Both the position numbers and the translations under genes were made by a program. This document shows positions 51,747-61,635 of a stretch of DNA of 64,000 bases, one piece after another; within the stretch, counting starts at the first letter, position 1; each line of letters starts with the position of its first letter. The notes beneath the pieces were generated by a model that was not told the origin of the DNA, made no database searches, and saw nothing but the letters and a program-made list of their open reading frames with translations. Origin of the DNA: Noviherbaspirillum saxi (GTDB lineage: Bacteria > Pseudomonadota > Gammaproteobacteria > Burkholderiales > Burkholderiaceae_D); NCBI RefSeq assembly GCF_003591035.1, contig NZ_QYUO01000003.1, positions 744,001 through 808,000 on the forward strand, read 5' to 3'.

Positions 51747-52811
51747 ATGAAGAAGGTTCTGATTGCCGTAGCAGCAACCGGCTTGACCGCCGGTGCATTC
51801 GCGCAAAGCAATGTAACGATCTACGGCAGCATGGATGCCGGCGTTGCGTACATCAACAACATTGGCGGCAACTCGGCTGTGCGTCTTGATCAGGGTACGA
51901 TGCAACCGGACCGCATCGGCTTTCGCGGCGTCGAAGATTTGGGTGGCGGATTGAAAGCCAACTTCCAGCTTGAGACAGGCTTCTTTGTCGACACCGGCGC
52001 AATGACGAACGCTGGACGATTGTTCAACCGGGCCAGCACGGTTGGCCTGTCCGGCAATTTTGGCGCAGTCACCCTCGGCAACATGCCTGACATCGTGTTC
52101 GATTACGCAGGCAAGCTCAGCAACGGCTTCCAGCTCACCAATTTTTACCTGTTCCATCCGGGTAACCTCGATACGCTGGCCAATACCTACCAGTTTAATA
52201 ATGCAATCCGCTATACCTCGCCGACGTTTTCCGGCCTGACGGTCAGCGGTATGGTCGGTTTGGGCGAAGTGGCCGGCGACAGCGGCCGAGGCCGCAATGT
52301 GAGCGCCGGCGCGAATTACGTGCAGGGTCCGCTGCGCCTGGCCCTGGCGTACTCGAAGCAGAACGATCGCCCTGCAGGTTTCGCAGGCACCTTCCTCGGC
52401 AGCCTCGGCCTCGGCAATGGCGGAACGGTGTTCGACAGCCTGACCACTATCGCGGCCGGCGCCGGCTATGCCATCGGCAACGTTCGCATGCACGCGTTGT
52501 ACACGCAAAGCAAGATCGAACTGCCGACCATCAGCCCCACCCAGAAGAACGTGGACATCGGCACCAGCTGGCGCTATACCCCGGCCAATGCGCTGAATGT
52601 CGGTTATTCGCATTCCAGGCTTGAAGGCGCACGCTATAACCAGATCAGCGTCGGCAATGCGTACTCACTGTCCAAGCGCACGGAAATCTACGCACAGGCG
52701 GCTTACCAGCGCGCAGGCGGCACCGCACGCTTCGCCATCCAGAACAATACGGGCGTGTCGAGCAGCGATAGTCAATTGGTGACGACGGTCGGCGTGCACC
52801 ATTCCTTCTAA
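51747..52811 (+). CDS. Trimeric porin 1
   Basis: A 354-residue outer-membrane porin of the betaproteobacterial type. The signal peptide is MKKVLIAVAATGLTAGAFAQ and the mature start SNVTIYGSMDAGVAYINN. GFRGVEDLGGGLKANFQLET is a diagnostic strand-loop, and the C-terminal residue is a phenylalanine (VGVHHSF) as needed for barrel assembly. GGGGAG ribosome site. It probably lets the pathway's substrate through the outer membrane. Confidence 0.93.
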   Translation: MKKVLIAVAATGLTAGAFAQSNVTIYGSMDAGVAYINNIGGNSAVRLDQGTMQPDRIGFRGVEDLGGGLKANFQLETGFFVDTGAMTNAGRLFNRASTVGLSGNFGAVTLGNMPDIVFDYAGKLSNGFQLTNFYLFHPGNLDTLANTYQFNNAIRYTSPTFSGLTVSGMVGLGEVAGDSGRGRNVSAGANYVQGPLRLALAYSKQNDRPAGFAGTFLGSLGLGNGGTVFDSLTTIAAGAGYAIGNVRMHALYTQSKIELPTISPTQKNVDIGTSWRYTPANALNVGYSHSRLEGARYNQISVGNAYSLSKRTEIYAQAAYQRAGGTARFAIQNNTGVSSSDSQLVTTVGVHHSF

Positions 52812-52816
52812 CCAGC

Positions 52817-52843
52817 TTGCGGACCGGTGTCCCCGGTCCGCAA
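52817..52843 (+). terminator. Hairpin after porin 1
   Basis: An 11-bp GC-rich stem (ttgcggaccgg / ccggtccgcaa) six bases after the porin stop, with no T-run. Either a weak terminator or an mRNA-end stabilising hairpin. Confidence 0.55.
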
Positions 52844-52886
52844 TCATGGCTGTCTGTAGAATTTATCAACGCGGATGGAGTCTGGC

Positions 52887-54434
52887 ATGATGGCTAACCT
52901 GAAGATAGGAAAGCGGCTTGCACTGGGATTCGGCGTACTGGTCCTGTTAGTGGCCGGCATCGCGGCGCTCGGTGTGCAAAGCCTTGGCGTACTCCACGAG
53001 AGCACCGATACGATTGTCAAGAATCGCTATCCGCAAGTCGTTCTCGCCACGAATGTCTTGTTGCAGGTTGGCGAAAATGCGACGTCGATGCGCAACATGC
53101 TTTTGCTCGACGACCGCGAAAAACTCAACAGCGAAATCAATGCGATTCAGATCGGCGAAAAAAGTATTGCCGACAACCTCGCCAAACTGGAACCATTACT
53201 GTCAAGCGCACCTGGCAAGAAAGCATTTCAGGACATACTTCAGCTGCGCAGCAGTTACCAGGTCCGTCAGGCCGAATTCATGAAACTCGCGGCAACCGGC
53301 GGCACGCTGGATGCCACGGCACTGATGCTGGGTCCGCTGAAAGTCGACCAGCAAAATTATGTCAACCGTATCAAAGCCTTTATCGACGGCGGCGGCCGCA
53401 TCATGGAAAAGAGCGGTGAAGAGGCTGCAACGCAATACCGGCATAAGGCGGCCACGATCCTGGCGTTGAGCGCGGTCGCCGTGCTGCTTGCATGCGCCTT
53501 CGCCTATCGGATCGCAAGGTCGATCACGGTGCCGGTCGTTCATGCGGTGACGGTCGCCAGAGCGGTAGCGGCCGGCAATCTGACCAGCACGATCGAAGTC
53601 CGTACGCGCGACGAGACCGGTCAACTGATGCAGGCCCTCCACGACATGAACGCCAGTCTGCAAAAAATCGTTCGCGAAGTACGTTCAGGCACCGAAACCA
53701 TTGCCAGCGCATCCAGTGAAATTGCGACCGGCAACATGGACTTGTCGAGACGTACCGAACAGCAAGCCGGCTCGGTGGAAGAAACCAGTTCGACGATGGA
53801 AGAACTTACCGTCACTGTTGGCCGGAATGCAGACCATGCGTATGAAGCGAACCGTCTTGCAGCCGCGGCGTCCGACGTGGCTGCCAACAGCAGCAAGGTC
53901 GTGTCGGAAGTCGTCGCAACGATGAGCGCAATTGATGAGTCGTCGAAGAAAATCGTCGATATCATCAGCGTCATCAATGGCATCGCGTTTCAAACCAACA
54001 TTCTTGCATTGAATGCCGCGGTTGAAGCGGCGCGCGCAGGCGAGCAAGGGCGCGGCTTTGCGGTCGTCGCGGGAGAAGTACGTAACCTCGCCCAGCGATC
54101 CGCCGCGGCCGCCAAGGAAATCAAGGCCCTGATCGACAATTCGGCCAGCAATGTCAGCCACGGCAGCAAGCTGGTCGAGCAGGCAGGGAGGACCATGCAT
54201 CGGGTAGTGGACAGCGTCGGCACGCTGAGCGGCATCGTCAGCGAAATCTCCGCCGCGAGCAAAGAGCAAAGTGCCGGCCTGGGCCAAATCAATCGTGCCA
54301 TCATGGATATGGACCAGACCACGCAGCAGAATGCCGCACTGGTGGAGCAAGCCGCTGCGGCTGCGCAATCGCTGCAGAACCAGGCCGCGCATCTGGCGCA
54401 ACTGGTCAGTGTATTCAAGCTGCAGCCGAAATAG
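52887..54434 (+). CDS. Methyl-accepting chemotaxis protein
   Basis: A 515-residue chemoreceptor. It has an N-terminal transmembrane helix ([20 protein letters not shown]), a four-helix-bundle periplasmic domain, a second helix around residues 190-210 ([20 protein letters not shown]), HAMP, and the signalling hairpin ([37 protein letters not shown]). It ends FKLQPK without a CheR-binding pentapeptide. Placed after the catabolic operon, it may sense the same substrate (inference). Start set by GGAG before ATGATG. Confidence 0.92.
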   Translation: MMANLKIGKRLALGFGVLVLLVAGIAALGVQSLGVLHESTDTIVKNRYPQVVLATNVLLQVGENATSMRNMLLLDDREKLNSEINAIQIGEKSIADNLAKLEPLLSSAPGKKAFQDILQLRSSYQVRQAEFMKLAATGGTLDATALMLGPLKVDQQNYVNRIKAFIDGGGRIMEKSGEEAATQYRHKAATILALSAVAVLLACAFAYRIARSITVPVVHAVTVARAVAAGNLTSTIEVRTRDETGQLMQALHDMNASLQKIVREVRSGTETIASASSEIATGNMDLSRRTEQQAGSVEETSSTMEELTVTVGRNADHAYEANRLAAAASDVAANSSKVVSEVVATMSAIDESSKKIVDIISVINGIAFQTNILALNAAVEAARAGEQGRGFAVVAGEVRNLAQRSAAAAKEIKALIDNSASNVSHGSKLVEQAGRTMHRVVDSVGTLSGIVSEISAASKEQSAGLGQINRAIMDMDQTTQQNAALVEQAAAAAQSLQNQAAHLAQLVSVFKLQPK

Positions 54435-54472
54435 AATGAAACACGCTGGCGGATACTGTCGGACCGCCAGCG

Positions 54473-54499
54473 ATGCCAACAATGCCAACAATGCCAACA
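54473..54499 (+). repeat. Three tandem copies of atgccaaca
   Basis: The nonamer atgccaaca occurs three times head to tail directly before the FRG gene, 14 bases upstream of its start. It might vary in copy number and change the distance between promoter and ribosome site. Confidence 0.7.
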
Positions 54500-54512
54500 A
54501 AAGGGCCGCTAC

Positions 54513-55307
54513 TTGGAAGAACTTCGTGTTTCAAGCTGGAATGAATTTGTTGCATTGAATGCCCAACTCGATGGGTGGGCATTCCGTGGCCAGCAGGACG
54601 CGCGCTGGGCGCTGATCAGTTCGCTCTCGCGCTATCTCGAGGCGTTCATTCCGGAACGGCCCACCTGGCGCATACGTGAAGAGCGGGCGATCCGCATCTT
54701 CAAACGCAAGGCGCACAACTATCTGACCAACCCGGCAGTTCTGGACAACGACCTGCGATGCCTCGCGCTGATGCAGCATCACGGCGCGCCGACGCGCTTG
54801 CTCGACTTTACCAAGTCTCCTTTCGTTGCTGCCTTCTTCGCGATGGAAAGTGCGGTCACCGATGCAGCGGTCTTTGCGCTGAACACGCCGAAATTGTGGA
54901 ATGCGACACCGGTCAACAATTCGCTGCTGGATCGGGAATACATCGATCCGCGCACTGAAGGCAATTTCGAGCGCTATTTCCTGCGAAACGATCATCAGAT
55001 CCTCTGGATCGGCGAGCCGACCGAGATGGACCAGCGGCTGGTCGCACAGTCCGGCACGATGGTCGTGCCAGGCGTCCTCGATAAATCGCTTGACGAGATC
55101 CTCTGCGAGTACCCGGAGAAGGATTCGCTGATCAAGAAAATCGTCTTGCCTCATTCGATTCGCGAAGAGGCGATGAAAGCGCTATATCGCATGAACATCA
55201 CCAATGCGACGCTATTCCCGGATCTCGACGGATTGGCGCGGTCGATCCGGGTTGAGCTCGAAATCATCTGGCCGGGACCGGCGGGTGGTATGTCACTCGG
55301 CTATTAA
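54513..55307 (+). CDS. FRG-domain protein
   Basis: A 264-residue cytoplasmic protein with the FRG domain: GWAFRGQQDARWALISSLSR, ALMQHHGAPTRLLDFTKSPF VAAFFAME. The catalytic-looking FRG, QHHGAPTRLLDF and FAME segments are complete. The start is a TTG at 54513 after AGGG. FRG proteins occur in mobile and defence contexts, but their biochemistry is poorly known. It is convergent with the porin 2 operon. Confidence 0.85.
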   Translation: MEELRVSSWNEFVALNAQLDGWAFRGQQDARWALISSLSRYLEAFIPERPTWRIREERAIRIFKRKAHNYLTNPAVLDNDLRCLALMQHHGAPTRLLDFTKSPFVAAFFAMESAVTDAAVFALNTPKLWNATPVNNSLLDREYIDPRTEGNFERYFLRNDHQILWIGEPTEMDQRLVAQSGTMVVPGVLDKSLDEILCEYPEKDSLIKKIVLPHSIREEAMKALYRMNITNATLFPDLDGLARSIRVELEIIWPGPAGGMSLGY

Positions 55308-55341
55308 TACCGCGAGGATGCCGCATGATAGGGGCTCGTCA

Positions 55342-56445
55342 TCAGAACAAGTGATGCACACCTATGCGAATCGCCGACTGGCGTTGGCCTGTTGCGTAAC
55401 CGAACGAATTGACTGCGGCGACCGTACCCGTGCCGGATGCGCGCTGGTGGAGGGCCTGTGCATACACAGCAGTTCTTTTGGAAAGCGAATACACATTATT
55501 GAGCGTCAGCTGGTCCCAGCTCATGTCATTGAGCGAGGTATGGGCGACGCCCAGATTAAGCGAGTTGGCCGGAGTGATCCGGTAATTGACACCGAGTTCG
55601 CTGCTCTTCATGGTCGCGGTTGCCGCTGCGACACTGATATCGGTTTGCACATGCAGCGCATGCAGTAAAGCCGGGCCCATGGCGTAACTGCCGCTGACTG
55701 CAACACTGCGAACCTTGTCGGTTGCCAGCGCTGAATAGACCGGAGCCTGGGCAGAGCCCGAAATCAGCGTGCGTCCGAGCAGTGTCCTGATGCCGGTGGT
55801 TTGGCCAAGCGTGAGACTGCGATTATTGCTGTCGCTGAGGGCAGCGGCAATCTTGAAAGGCCCGGCGGCATAATTCGCCCCCAGGCTGAACGCGCGGTTC
55901 CTTGCCGAGTCGCCGCTTTGTTCTCCCAGTGCATACATCGCACCCAGTGTCACTCCTGATATTGGTGCACTGACCAGTTTGACAGCATTGTCATAGGCGC
56001 CGGCGTTGGTAAGGTCGTCGATATTACCCGGGTGGAAAGCATAGAAGCTGCCGAGTAAAAAACCGTTGCTGTACTTGCCGACCATATCGAACATGAAATT
56101 GTTCTGGCGGCCGAAAGTCAGCGTGCCAAAATTATTTCCAATGCCTACGTAGGCGCCGCGATTGAAGAGTTTGGCGGGATTTAATTGCGCTCCGGTGTCG
56201 GTCACATAACCATTCTCGAGCTGGAACACGGTTTTGACGCCGCCGCCGAGGTCTTCGCTGCCGCGTATGCCGATCCGGTCCGGTTGTCGGTTGCCGCTGT
56301 CGACACGCGTCAGCTTGGTGCCAGCGACGTTGCTGATATGCGTGACACCGGAGTCGATGCTGCCATAAATAGTCATGCTGCCTTGCGCATGGACGTTAAA
56401 GATCCAGACCGCGAATGTCGCGGCAAGCAATGTTTTTTTCATCAT
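55342..56445 (-). CDS. Trimeric porin 2
   Basis: A 367-residue outer-membrane porin with signal peptide (MMKKTLLAATFAVWIFNVHA) and mature start QGSMTIYGSIDSGVTHISN. It contains GIRGSEDLGGGVKTVFQLEN and ends IRIGVHHLF. The start at 56445 follows GGAG. Third gene of the operon behind the FAD monooxygenase and the MBL protein. The sequence is clearly different from porin 1. Confidence 0.92.
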   Translation of the reverse strand: MMKKTLLAATFAVWIFNVHAQGSMTIYGSIDSGVTHISNVAGTKLTRVDSGNRQPDRIGIRGSEDLGGGVKTVFQLENGYVTDTGAQLNPAKLFNRGAYVGIGNNFGTLTFGRQNNFMFDMVGKYSNGFLLGSFYAFHPGNIDDLTNAGAYDNAVKLVSAPISGVTLGAMYALGEQSGDSARNRAFSLGANYAAGPFKIAAALSDSNNRSLTLGQTTGIRTLLGRTLISGSAQAPVYSALATDKVRSVAVSGSYAMGPALLHALHVQTDISVAAATATMKSSELGVNYRITPANSLNLGVAHTSLNDMSWDQLTLNNVYSLSKRTAVYAQALHQRASGTGTVAAVNSFGYATGQRQSAIRIGVHHLF

Positions 56446-56477
56446 GTCTCCTCTGGTTTTTTGGTGGCGGCGTCGCT

Positions 56478-57404
56478 TCATTCGCTCGCTTTGGTGGTGC
56501 TGACCTTGATCTGTTCGCCGATCTCGAATGTCATCAGGTCCTCGCCGATGGTCAGCGGGCCGGCATAGGTCTTTCTGGTGCGCTGTTCGAGCTGAGCTTC
56601 TGATACGCCGAACAGGACAATGTGCGAATACACGGCCATGCGCGGTGCCGTCTCCAAAAATACCTTGCCGGCCATTTCAGGCTCGGTATGGATGCCGACG
56701 ACATTGCGAACCATGGGAGAAGTGCGCATCAGCTCGTCCGATCCGGCGGCGACTTCATGTACCAGCAGGTCGACGCCCTTGGCGTGCTTTACGAGGGACT
56801 CGGAATACCTGGTGTCGCCGGACAGGATGACGCTGCGGCCCTTGTAGTCGATACGAAAACCGAATGCGGGTTTGACCGGACCGTGATCGACCTCGAACGC
56901 GGTAATGGTGACATCGTCTTTTTGATATACCACGCCTTCGGTGAACTCGGTGGTTTCCACTTTTGATCCAGCGTTCTGATCGAGCCGGATCTTGATGTCA
57001 TAGTCGAAAGACTTGACCATATGTTCCATCATATGGCGAGTGCCGGCTGGCCCCCATACCTTGAGCGGAACCTTACGCCCACGCAGCCAACCGGTCAGGT
57101 ACAGATCGGGAATGCCGATGGTATGGTCGGAATGCAGGTGCGTCAGGAACAGCTTGTCGGCTTCCGCGAACGGTATGCCTAGCGTATGCAGCCGCTGTAT
57201 CGGTCCGCGTCCTGCATCGAAAATGAACTTCTGTTGGCCTGCCTCGACCAGTATCGAGGGACCGAAGCGTAGCGTTGCCGGAAGCGGGCTGCCGGTGCCC
57301 AGCAGGTGCACACGCAGATCGGCGGAGATCTTCTCCTGCGCCGCGACGGCGCTGAAATGGATCAGGACCAGCAGACTGGCGGCCAGGGTTTTGATGAAAG
57401 ACAT
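56478..57404 (-). CDS. Exported MBL-fold metallo-hydrolase
   Basis: A 308-residue metallo-beta-lactamase-fold hydrolase with a signal peptide (LAASLLVLIHFSAVAA). It has the zinc motif LFLTHLHSDHTIGIPDLYL, an RNase-Z-like early loop (LLGTGSPLPATLRFGPSILV) and later metal ligands in ILSGDTRYSES and VYSHIVLFG. The periplasmic location argues against RNase activity, so it probably hydrolyses an ester, lactone or phosphoester. It lies 40 bases after the monooxygenase gene. Confidence 0.88.
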   Translation of the reverse strand: MSFIKTLAASLLVLIHFSAVAAQEKISADLRVHLLGTGSPLPATLRFGPSILVEAGQQKFIFDAGRGPIQRLHTLGIPFAEADKLFLTHLHSDHTIGIPDLYLTGWLRGRKVPLKVWGPAGTRHMMEHMVKSFDYDIKIRLDQNAGSKVETTEFTEGVVYQKDDVTITAFEVDHGPVKPAFGFRIDYKGRSVILSGDTRYSESLVKHAKGVDLLVHEVAAGSDELMRTSPMVRNVVGIHTEPEMAGKVFLETAPRMAVYSHIVLFGVSEAQLEQRTRKTYAGPLTIGEDLMTFEIGEQIKVSTTKASE

Positions 57405-57444
57405 TTCGATGCTCCTGTATTGAAGGCGCGGATTGCTGACTGCT

Positions 57445-58608
57445 TCAAGTCATGCTTGTGCATTCCGGCGCGGCTTCGCGTACCGGCACTGTCCAGGCGT
57501 CATAGGCATATACCCAGTCGGCATTCCCGCCCTCCCGCAGCCAGTTGTTGCCGCGAGAACCGATCTGGATCTTGGCTGCGCGCTCCATGCGCAGAGACTC
57601 GTAGTGACGCAGCGCATCTGCGACCTCCGACGGCTGTCGTACATGCTGCAACGCGCGCGAGAGAACCACCGCATCTTCGATCGACATGCCTGCGCCCTGT
57701 GCCATGAACGGCATCATCGGATGGCAGGCGTCGCCCAGCAGCGCCATATTGCCCTTGGCCCACGCAGGCATCGGATCGCGCTCATACAAAGCGGTCTTCA
57801 AGACTTCATCGCAGGCGTCGAGCAGCGCGCGTGCGTCCGGGTGGAAATGCGCATAACTGTCACGCAATTCCTGGACACTGCCTTGCGTAGTCCAGGATTC
57901 GAGGTGCCAGCTTTCCTGCGCGGTGGTGGCAAAGATGAAAATGTCTTTGCCGCGATTCAACGGGAAGGTCACGATCTGGCTTTGCGGATTGGGACCCCAC
58001 CATTTGGTGAACGCCTGGAGGTTCGGCACGTCGGCGACGCGTTCGGCCGGTACCACTGCACGGAACGCCACGACGCCGGTAAAGCGAGGTTTTTCCTGGC
58101 CGAACATTGCAGTGCGCACCGCCGAGTGAATACCGTCGGCGCCAATCAATACGTCGACCTGGTCTGAACTGCCGTCGTTAAATTCGATGGCGATACCGTT
58201 CGCGTCCTCGCGTAGCGCTTGCGCGTGCCTGCCAAACCGCACGCGCTCCGCCGGGAATACCTCAGCCAGTGCCGCAAGCAAGTCCGCGCGATGGATCGTC
58301 AATTGCGGCGCGCCGTACTTTTTCTCGGCGGTGTCTGCCATTTCCAGCCTGGAGGTTTCTTCGCCCGTATCCCAGGTGCGGCTGATGCGATGCGTGGGTC
58401 GCGCCGCCGTCCGGCGCAAGCCTTCGCCGATGTCCAGTGTGTCCAGCGCGCGCACCGCGTTTGGCGTGAGGTTAATGTCTGCGCCCACACGCAGAAACTG
58501 TTTCGATTGCTCGAACACGCGCACATCGTGCCCCATCTTATGCAGCGCAATCGCAGCGGTCAGACCGCCAATGCCTGCCCCGACAATACCGATTTTTAGC
58601 GAACCCAT
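57445..58608 (-). CDS. FAD-dependent aromatic monooxygenase (NicC/salicylate-hydroxylase type)
   Basis: A 387-residue flavoprotein hydroxylase. The N-terminal FAD motif is GIVGAGIGGLTAAIALHKMG, the DG motif is LIGADGIHSAVR, and the second FAD motif is ALLGDACHPMMPFMAQGAG. The C-terminal WVYAYDAW resembles 6-hydroxynicotinate 3-monooxygenase and salicylate hydroxylase. It would decarboxylatively or simply hydroxylate an aromatic acid using NAD(P)H. First gene of a three-gene operon, divergent from an IclR gene. Confidence 0.9.
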   Translation of the reverse strand: MGSLKIGIVGAGIGGLTAAIALHKMGHDVRVFEQSKQFLRVGADINLTPNAVRALDTLDIGEGLRRTAARPTHRISRTWDTGEETSRLEMADTAEKKYGAPQLTIHRADLLAALAEVFPAERVRFGRHAQALREDANGIAIEFNDGSSDQVDVLIGADGIHSAVRTAMFGQEKPRFTGVVAFRAVVPAERVADVPNLQAFTKWWGPNPQSQIVTFPLNRGKDIFIFATTAQESWHLESWTTQGSVQELRDSYAHFHPDARALLDACDEVLKTALYERDPMPAWAKGNMALLGDACHPMMPFMAQGAGMSIEDAVVLSRALQHVRQPSEVADALRHYESLRMERAAKIQIGSRGNNWLREGGNADWVYAYDAWTVPVREAAPECTSMT

Positions 58609-58713
58609 GATGTTGTCCTATTGAAAGATATGAAATGCCGGCTGGAGACTGATCGCGCCTTGACGAGCCTGCTTGAACTTGAATATAGCAGCATTTCTTC
58701 GATTTGAATACTT

Positions 58714-58732
58714 TTTGAACTATATGTTCAAA
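58714..58732. promoter_or_regulatory. IclR-type operator candidate
   Basis: A perfect 7-bp inverted repeat with a 5-base centre (tttgaac-tatat-gttcaaa) lies in the AT-rich gap between the divergent FAD-monooxygenase and IclR genes. Confidence 0.6.
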
Positions 58733-58871
58733 AATGAACAACGAGCGGTGCAGGGCCTGCCAAGTAGAAAGGGGGTAACGCGTGCGTCGAAAGCTGCAGA
58801 GCGGGGCGGTTATACTGGCGGCAAAATTTCAACTGCAACAATGACGTCCACACCAAGCAAGAGGAACATCG

Positions 58872-59690
58872 ATGCGCCCTTCCAAAAAAAACCTGTCGTC
58901 CGACTCAACGCCGGAAGACAGTTTGCAAGAGGACAGCAAGGGTGGGCCGGTCTCGCGCGCGTTCCGGGTACTGCGTTATGTCGTAGAGGGTGGTTCGACG
59001 GCAAACCTCAGCGACTTGGCGAGGCAAGTCGAGATCAATCGCATCACGGCCACGCGCTTGCTTGCAACGCTGGAACAGGAAGGTATGCTTGAGCGTCTCC
59101 CGCAGGGCGGACACCGGATCGGCATAGGCTTTCTATCGTTGGCGGCCACAAGCCTGGCAAGCGGCGACATGTTTGGCCACGGCCGTCGTCTCCTGGCGCG
59201 CTTAAGTAAGGAATTGCAATTGTCCGCATACTTGGTCGTGCCGGACGGTGCATATGTGCTGTATGTACTGCGCGAAACGCCGCAAACGCCTCTGGTCAGC
59301 AATATCCAGCCTGGTAGCCGTATCCCCGCGCACTTGATGACGCCGGGCCGCGTGTTGATTGCGCAGCAGCCGTCCGAGTCCTGGGCCGCGATGCTTGAGG
59401 CGACGCGAGACGACGAGCGCAGCAGGAAGATCACGCTCGCCGGCCTTGAAACCATGTTGAAAGAAGATCGTGAGCGCGGATGCGCATGGAGTTTTTCGGG
59501 TTTTGAGTCGGGGATCGACGCATGTGCGGCACCGGTCTTCGATGCCCACGGACAAGCGGTCGCCGCCATCAGCGTCGCGGGGCCGGACAGCCGTTTTGAG
59601 GGAGATCCGGATTTCAAGGATCAAACCGAGCAGGCCGTGAAAGCTGCTGCAGCACAGTTGTCGCAGCTGCTAGGATATGTGGGCAGATAG
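58872..59690 (+). CDS. IclR-family regulator 2
   Basis: A 272-residue IclR regulator. The winged HTH is at residues about 25-90 (PVSRAFRVLRYVVEGGS; LSDLARQVEINRITATRLLA) and the effector domain contains AYLVVPDGAYVLYVLRETPQ and FESGIDACAAPVFDAHGQAV AAIS. Ribosome site GAGGAA. It is divergent from and probably controls the FAD-monooxygenase operon through the palindrome at 58714. Confidence 0.92.
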   Translation: MRPSKKNLSSDSTPEDSLQEDSKGGPVSRAFRVLRYVVEGGSTANLSDLARQVEINRITATRLLATLEQEGMLERLPQGGHRIGIGFLSLAATSLASGDMFGHGRRLLARLSKELQLSAYLVVPDGAYVLYVLRETPQTPLVSNIQPGSRIPAHLMTPGRVLIAQQPSESWAAMLEATRDDERSRKITLAGLETMLKEDRERGCAWSFSGFESGIDACAAPVFDAHGQAVAAISVAGPDSRFEGDPDFKDQTEQAVKAAAAQLSQLLGYVGR

Positions 59691-59893
59691 CTTTTCCTGC
59701 GCGTAAACGGTGTCCTGCATACCGGGCAGGCAACATGCCTGGAAGACACTGGTTGTCGATTCAATTCTGAAGGAGATGGCAGTCGCGGTCGCTGCCGGAA
59801 TAAATTTTTATTCTCCGTCCATCAGATTGTCGATTTTGGCGCTCGCCGATCGTCGTGCATTCAGAGGGCCTTCCTCTTTTTTCGGGAAATAAC

Positions 59894-60337
59894 ATGTCTA
59901 CCAACACCGTCCGGCTTCACCGCGTCATTCGTACCACGCCAGAAAGTATTTATCGAGCGTTCCTCGATGCCGACGCAATGGCCAAATGGCTTCCTCCGAA
60001 CGGATTCACCGGCAAGGTCCATCACATGGATGCCAGGACCGGAGGCAGCTACAGGATGTCGTTCACCAACTTCACGACAGGGCATAGCCTCGCATTCGGC
60101 GGGGAGTACCTCGAGTTGGTGCCCGGTGAACGCATACGCTACACCGCGATGTTTGAAGATCCGAACCTGCCGGGGACAATGCAGACAACGGTCTCGTTGT
60201 TAAAGGTTTCTTGCGGAACCGAAATGAGTGTTGTGCAAGAAGGAATTCCTGAGGTTATTCCTGCGGACTCTTGCTATCTGGGCTGGCAGGAGTCGCTGAC
60301 CTTGCTGATAAAACTCGTCGAAGCCCACATCGAATAG
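59894..60337 (+). CDS. SRPBCC (AHSA1-type) protein
   Basis: A 147-residue START/SRPBCC-fold protein of the AHSA1 group: VRLHRVIRTTPESIYRAFLD ADAMAKWLPP, TGGSYRMSFTN, FGGEYLELVPGERIRYTAMF and GWQESLTLLIKLVEAHIE. These proteins bind hydrophobic ligands in a deep cavity; the ligand is unknown. The start at 59894 follows GGGAAA. Confidence 0.88.
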   Translation: MSTNTVRLHRVIRTTPESIYRAFLDADAMAKWLPPNGFTGKVHHMDARTGGSYRMSFTNFTTGHSLAFGGEYLELVPGERIRYTAMFEDPNLPGTMQTTVSLLKVSCGTEMSVVQEGIPEVIPADSCYLGWQESLTLLIKLVEAHIE

Positions 60338-60430
60338 CAAGCGAGAATCCGCTTTTCTGCTTTTCCGGTGATCCGGCCTGATACCGAGGCGATTAACCCG
60401 GCTGACTCAGACGAAAAAAGGAAATCCATA

Positions 60431-60646
60431 ATGACCGCAAGCGAAAAACCAAAAGGCCCCGCGTCGTACTTTCCATCGATCGAAAAAAAGTATGGACATC
60501 CCATCGAGCACTGGCTGCGTCTTCTGCAGGGATCCAAGGGAATGAAGCATATGGAAATGGTGAATTGGCTCAAGACGGAACATCGCATGGGGCATGGTCA
60601 CGCCAATGCTCTCGTTGCCTATCACCTGGCTGGCATGAAAACCTGA
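60431..60646 (+). CDS. DUF4287-family small protein
   Basis: A 71-residue protein. YFPSIEKKYGHPIEHWLRLL and MEMVNWLKTEHRMGHGHANA LVAYHL are the DUF4287 pattern. Function unknown. AAGGAAA ribosome site. It follows the SRPBCC gene after 93 bases, an association seen often enough to suggest linked roles, but the pairing is inference. Confidence 0.82.
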   Translation: MTASEKPKGPASYFPSIEKKYGHPIEHWLRLLQGSKGMKHMEMVNWLKTEHRMGHGHANALVAYHLAGMKT

Positions 60647-60712
60647 GCAGGTTTAAAAAACTTCTTTGACTTCACGGTAGCCTTTCTAGGTTCGCGCGCT
60701 GGCCGCAGACAA

Positions 60713-61036
60713 GCAGGCATGGCGGCGCAAGCCATTAGGAGTTCGATCTGCTTTGGGTGCAGCCGAGCGCAAGTTGTTGCTGCAAGGCGCGGTAGCGAAT
60801 GGATTTGCGACCGAACTGTGGACACTGCAACGCATTGCCGAGGTGATCGAACGCGAGTTCGGCGTGGCTTATTGCTAAGCCAACGTCTGGCTCTTGCTCA
60901 AAGCCCTGCGGTTCTCTTGCCAGCGGCCGACCCGGCGGGCCAGCCAGCGTGATGAGAAAGCGATTCTGGAATGGAAGCGCAAGCGCTGGCCGATGTTAAA
61001 AAAAGCCCGCCGAGAGTGGAGAACGATCCCCTTAAA
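60713..61036 (+). pseudogene. IS630-family transposase remnant
   Basis: A plus-strand frame without a proper start reads WRRKPLGVRSALGAAERKLL, ATELWTLQRIAEVIEREFGV, an in-frame TAA at 60876-60878, then LLLKALRFSCQRPTRRASQR and LEWKRKRWPMLKKARREWRT. These are the N-terminal HTH segments of an IS630-type transposase (YHPxHVWRLL...W SCQRP). The DDE catalytic part is missing. Confidence 0.8.
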
Positions 61037-61635
61037 ACAGCAATGGGTAAGAAACATCCCTCAATCCGCTATGCATTTAACAAGCAAATAGAAGCGTCTT
61101 TGGGGAGCAGGGCTTACGACCAGACAGCAAATGTATCGCACATAAGGTTCAGGCGTGGAGCAAAGTAATTTTAGCTACATTTTTTGAGGCATTTCCCTCT
61201 GAAGCCTCCGATTTTCAAATTGTGGGGGCACGCACACCATACTGGTTGAATGCTTTTTTACTGGATGCAGCGTACCGGTGTAGTAAATGTCGTGAAATCT
61301 ATCTCGGCACGCTGCCATCACTATCGAAAAGGTCGCCGATGCGGAAGTGGGAGCGAACGGCAATTACGCGTGTCCGATAAGGATGCACGTAACTTAGTTT
61401 CCACTCCGTTGAGGACTCATGGGCCGCGAGCCGATGCGCCCCTGGCTTTGAATACCCGGTGGTAGGCTGGAATGGAGCGCTCCGGATCTATTGGATACTG
61501 ACCGGGGCGGATGGTTCAACGACTCACAACGATTGGCAGCTATCGAACGAAGGGGTAGAACGCACCTTCCAGCACAGTCAAATATGCTTCCAAACCAGAC
61601 AAGCGGCGGCAGTACAACTTCCCGATAATCTCGGT
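61037..61635. other. Non-coding interval before the flavin reductase
   Basis: About 600 bases with no recognised gene, only chance frames. It separates the IS630 relic from the monooxygenase pair and should hold their promoter. The downstream reductase frame is open back to 61459, but homology starts only at 61636. Confidence 0.45.

Noticed and set aside
54473..54499. A CRISPR-like or VNTR array
   Set aside because: There are only three direct 9-bp copies with no spacers, so it is a simple tandem repeat.
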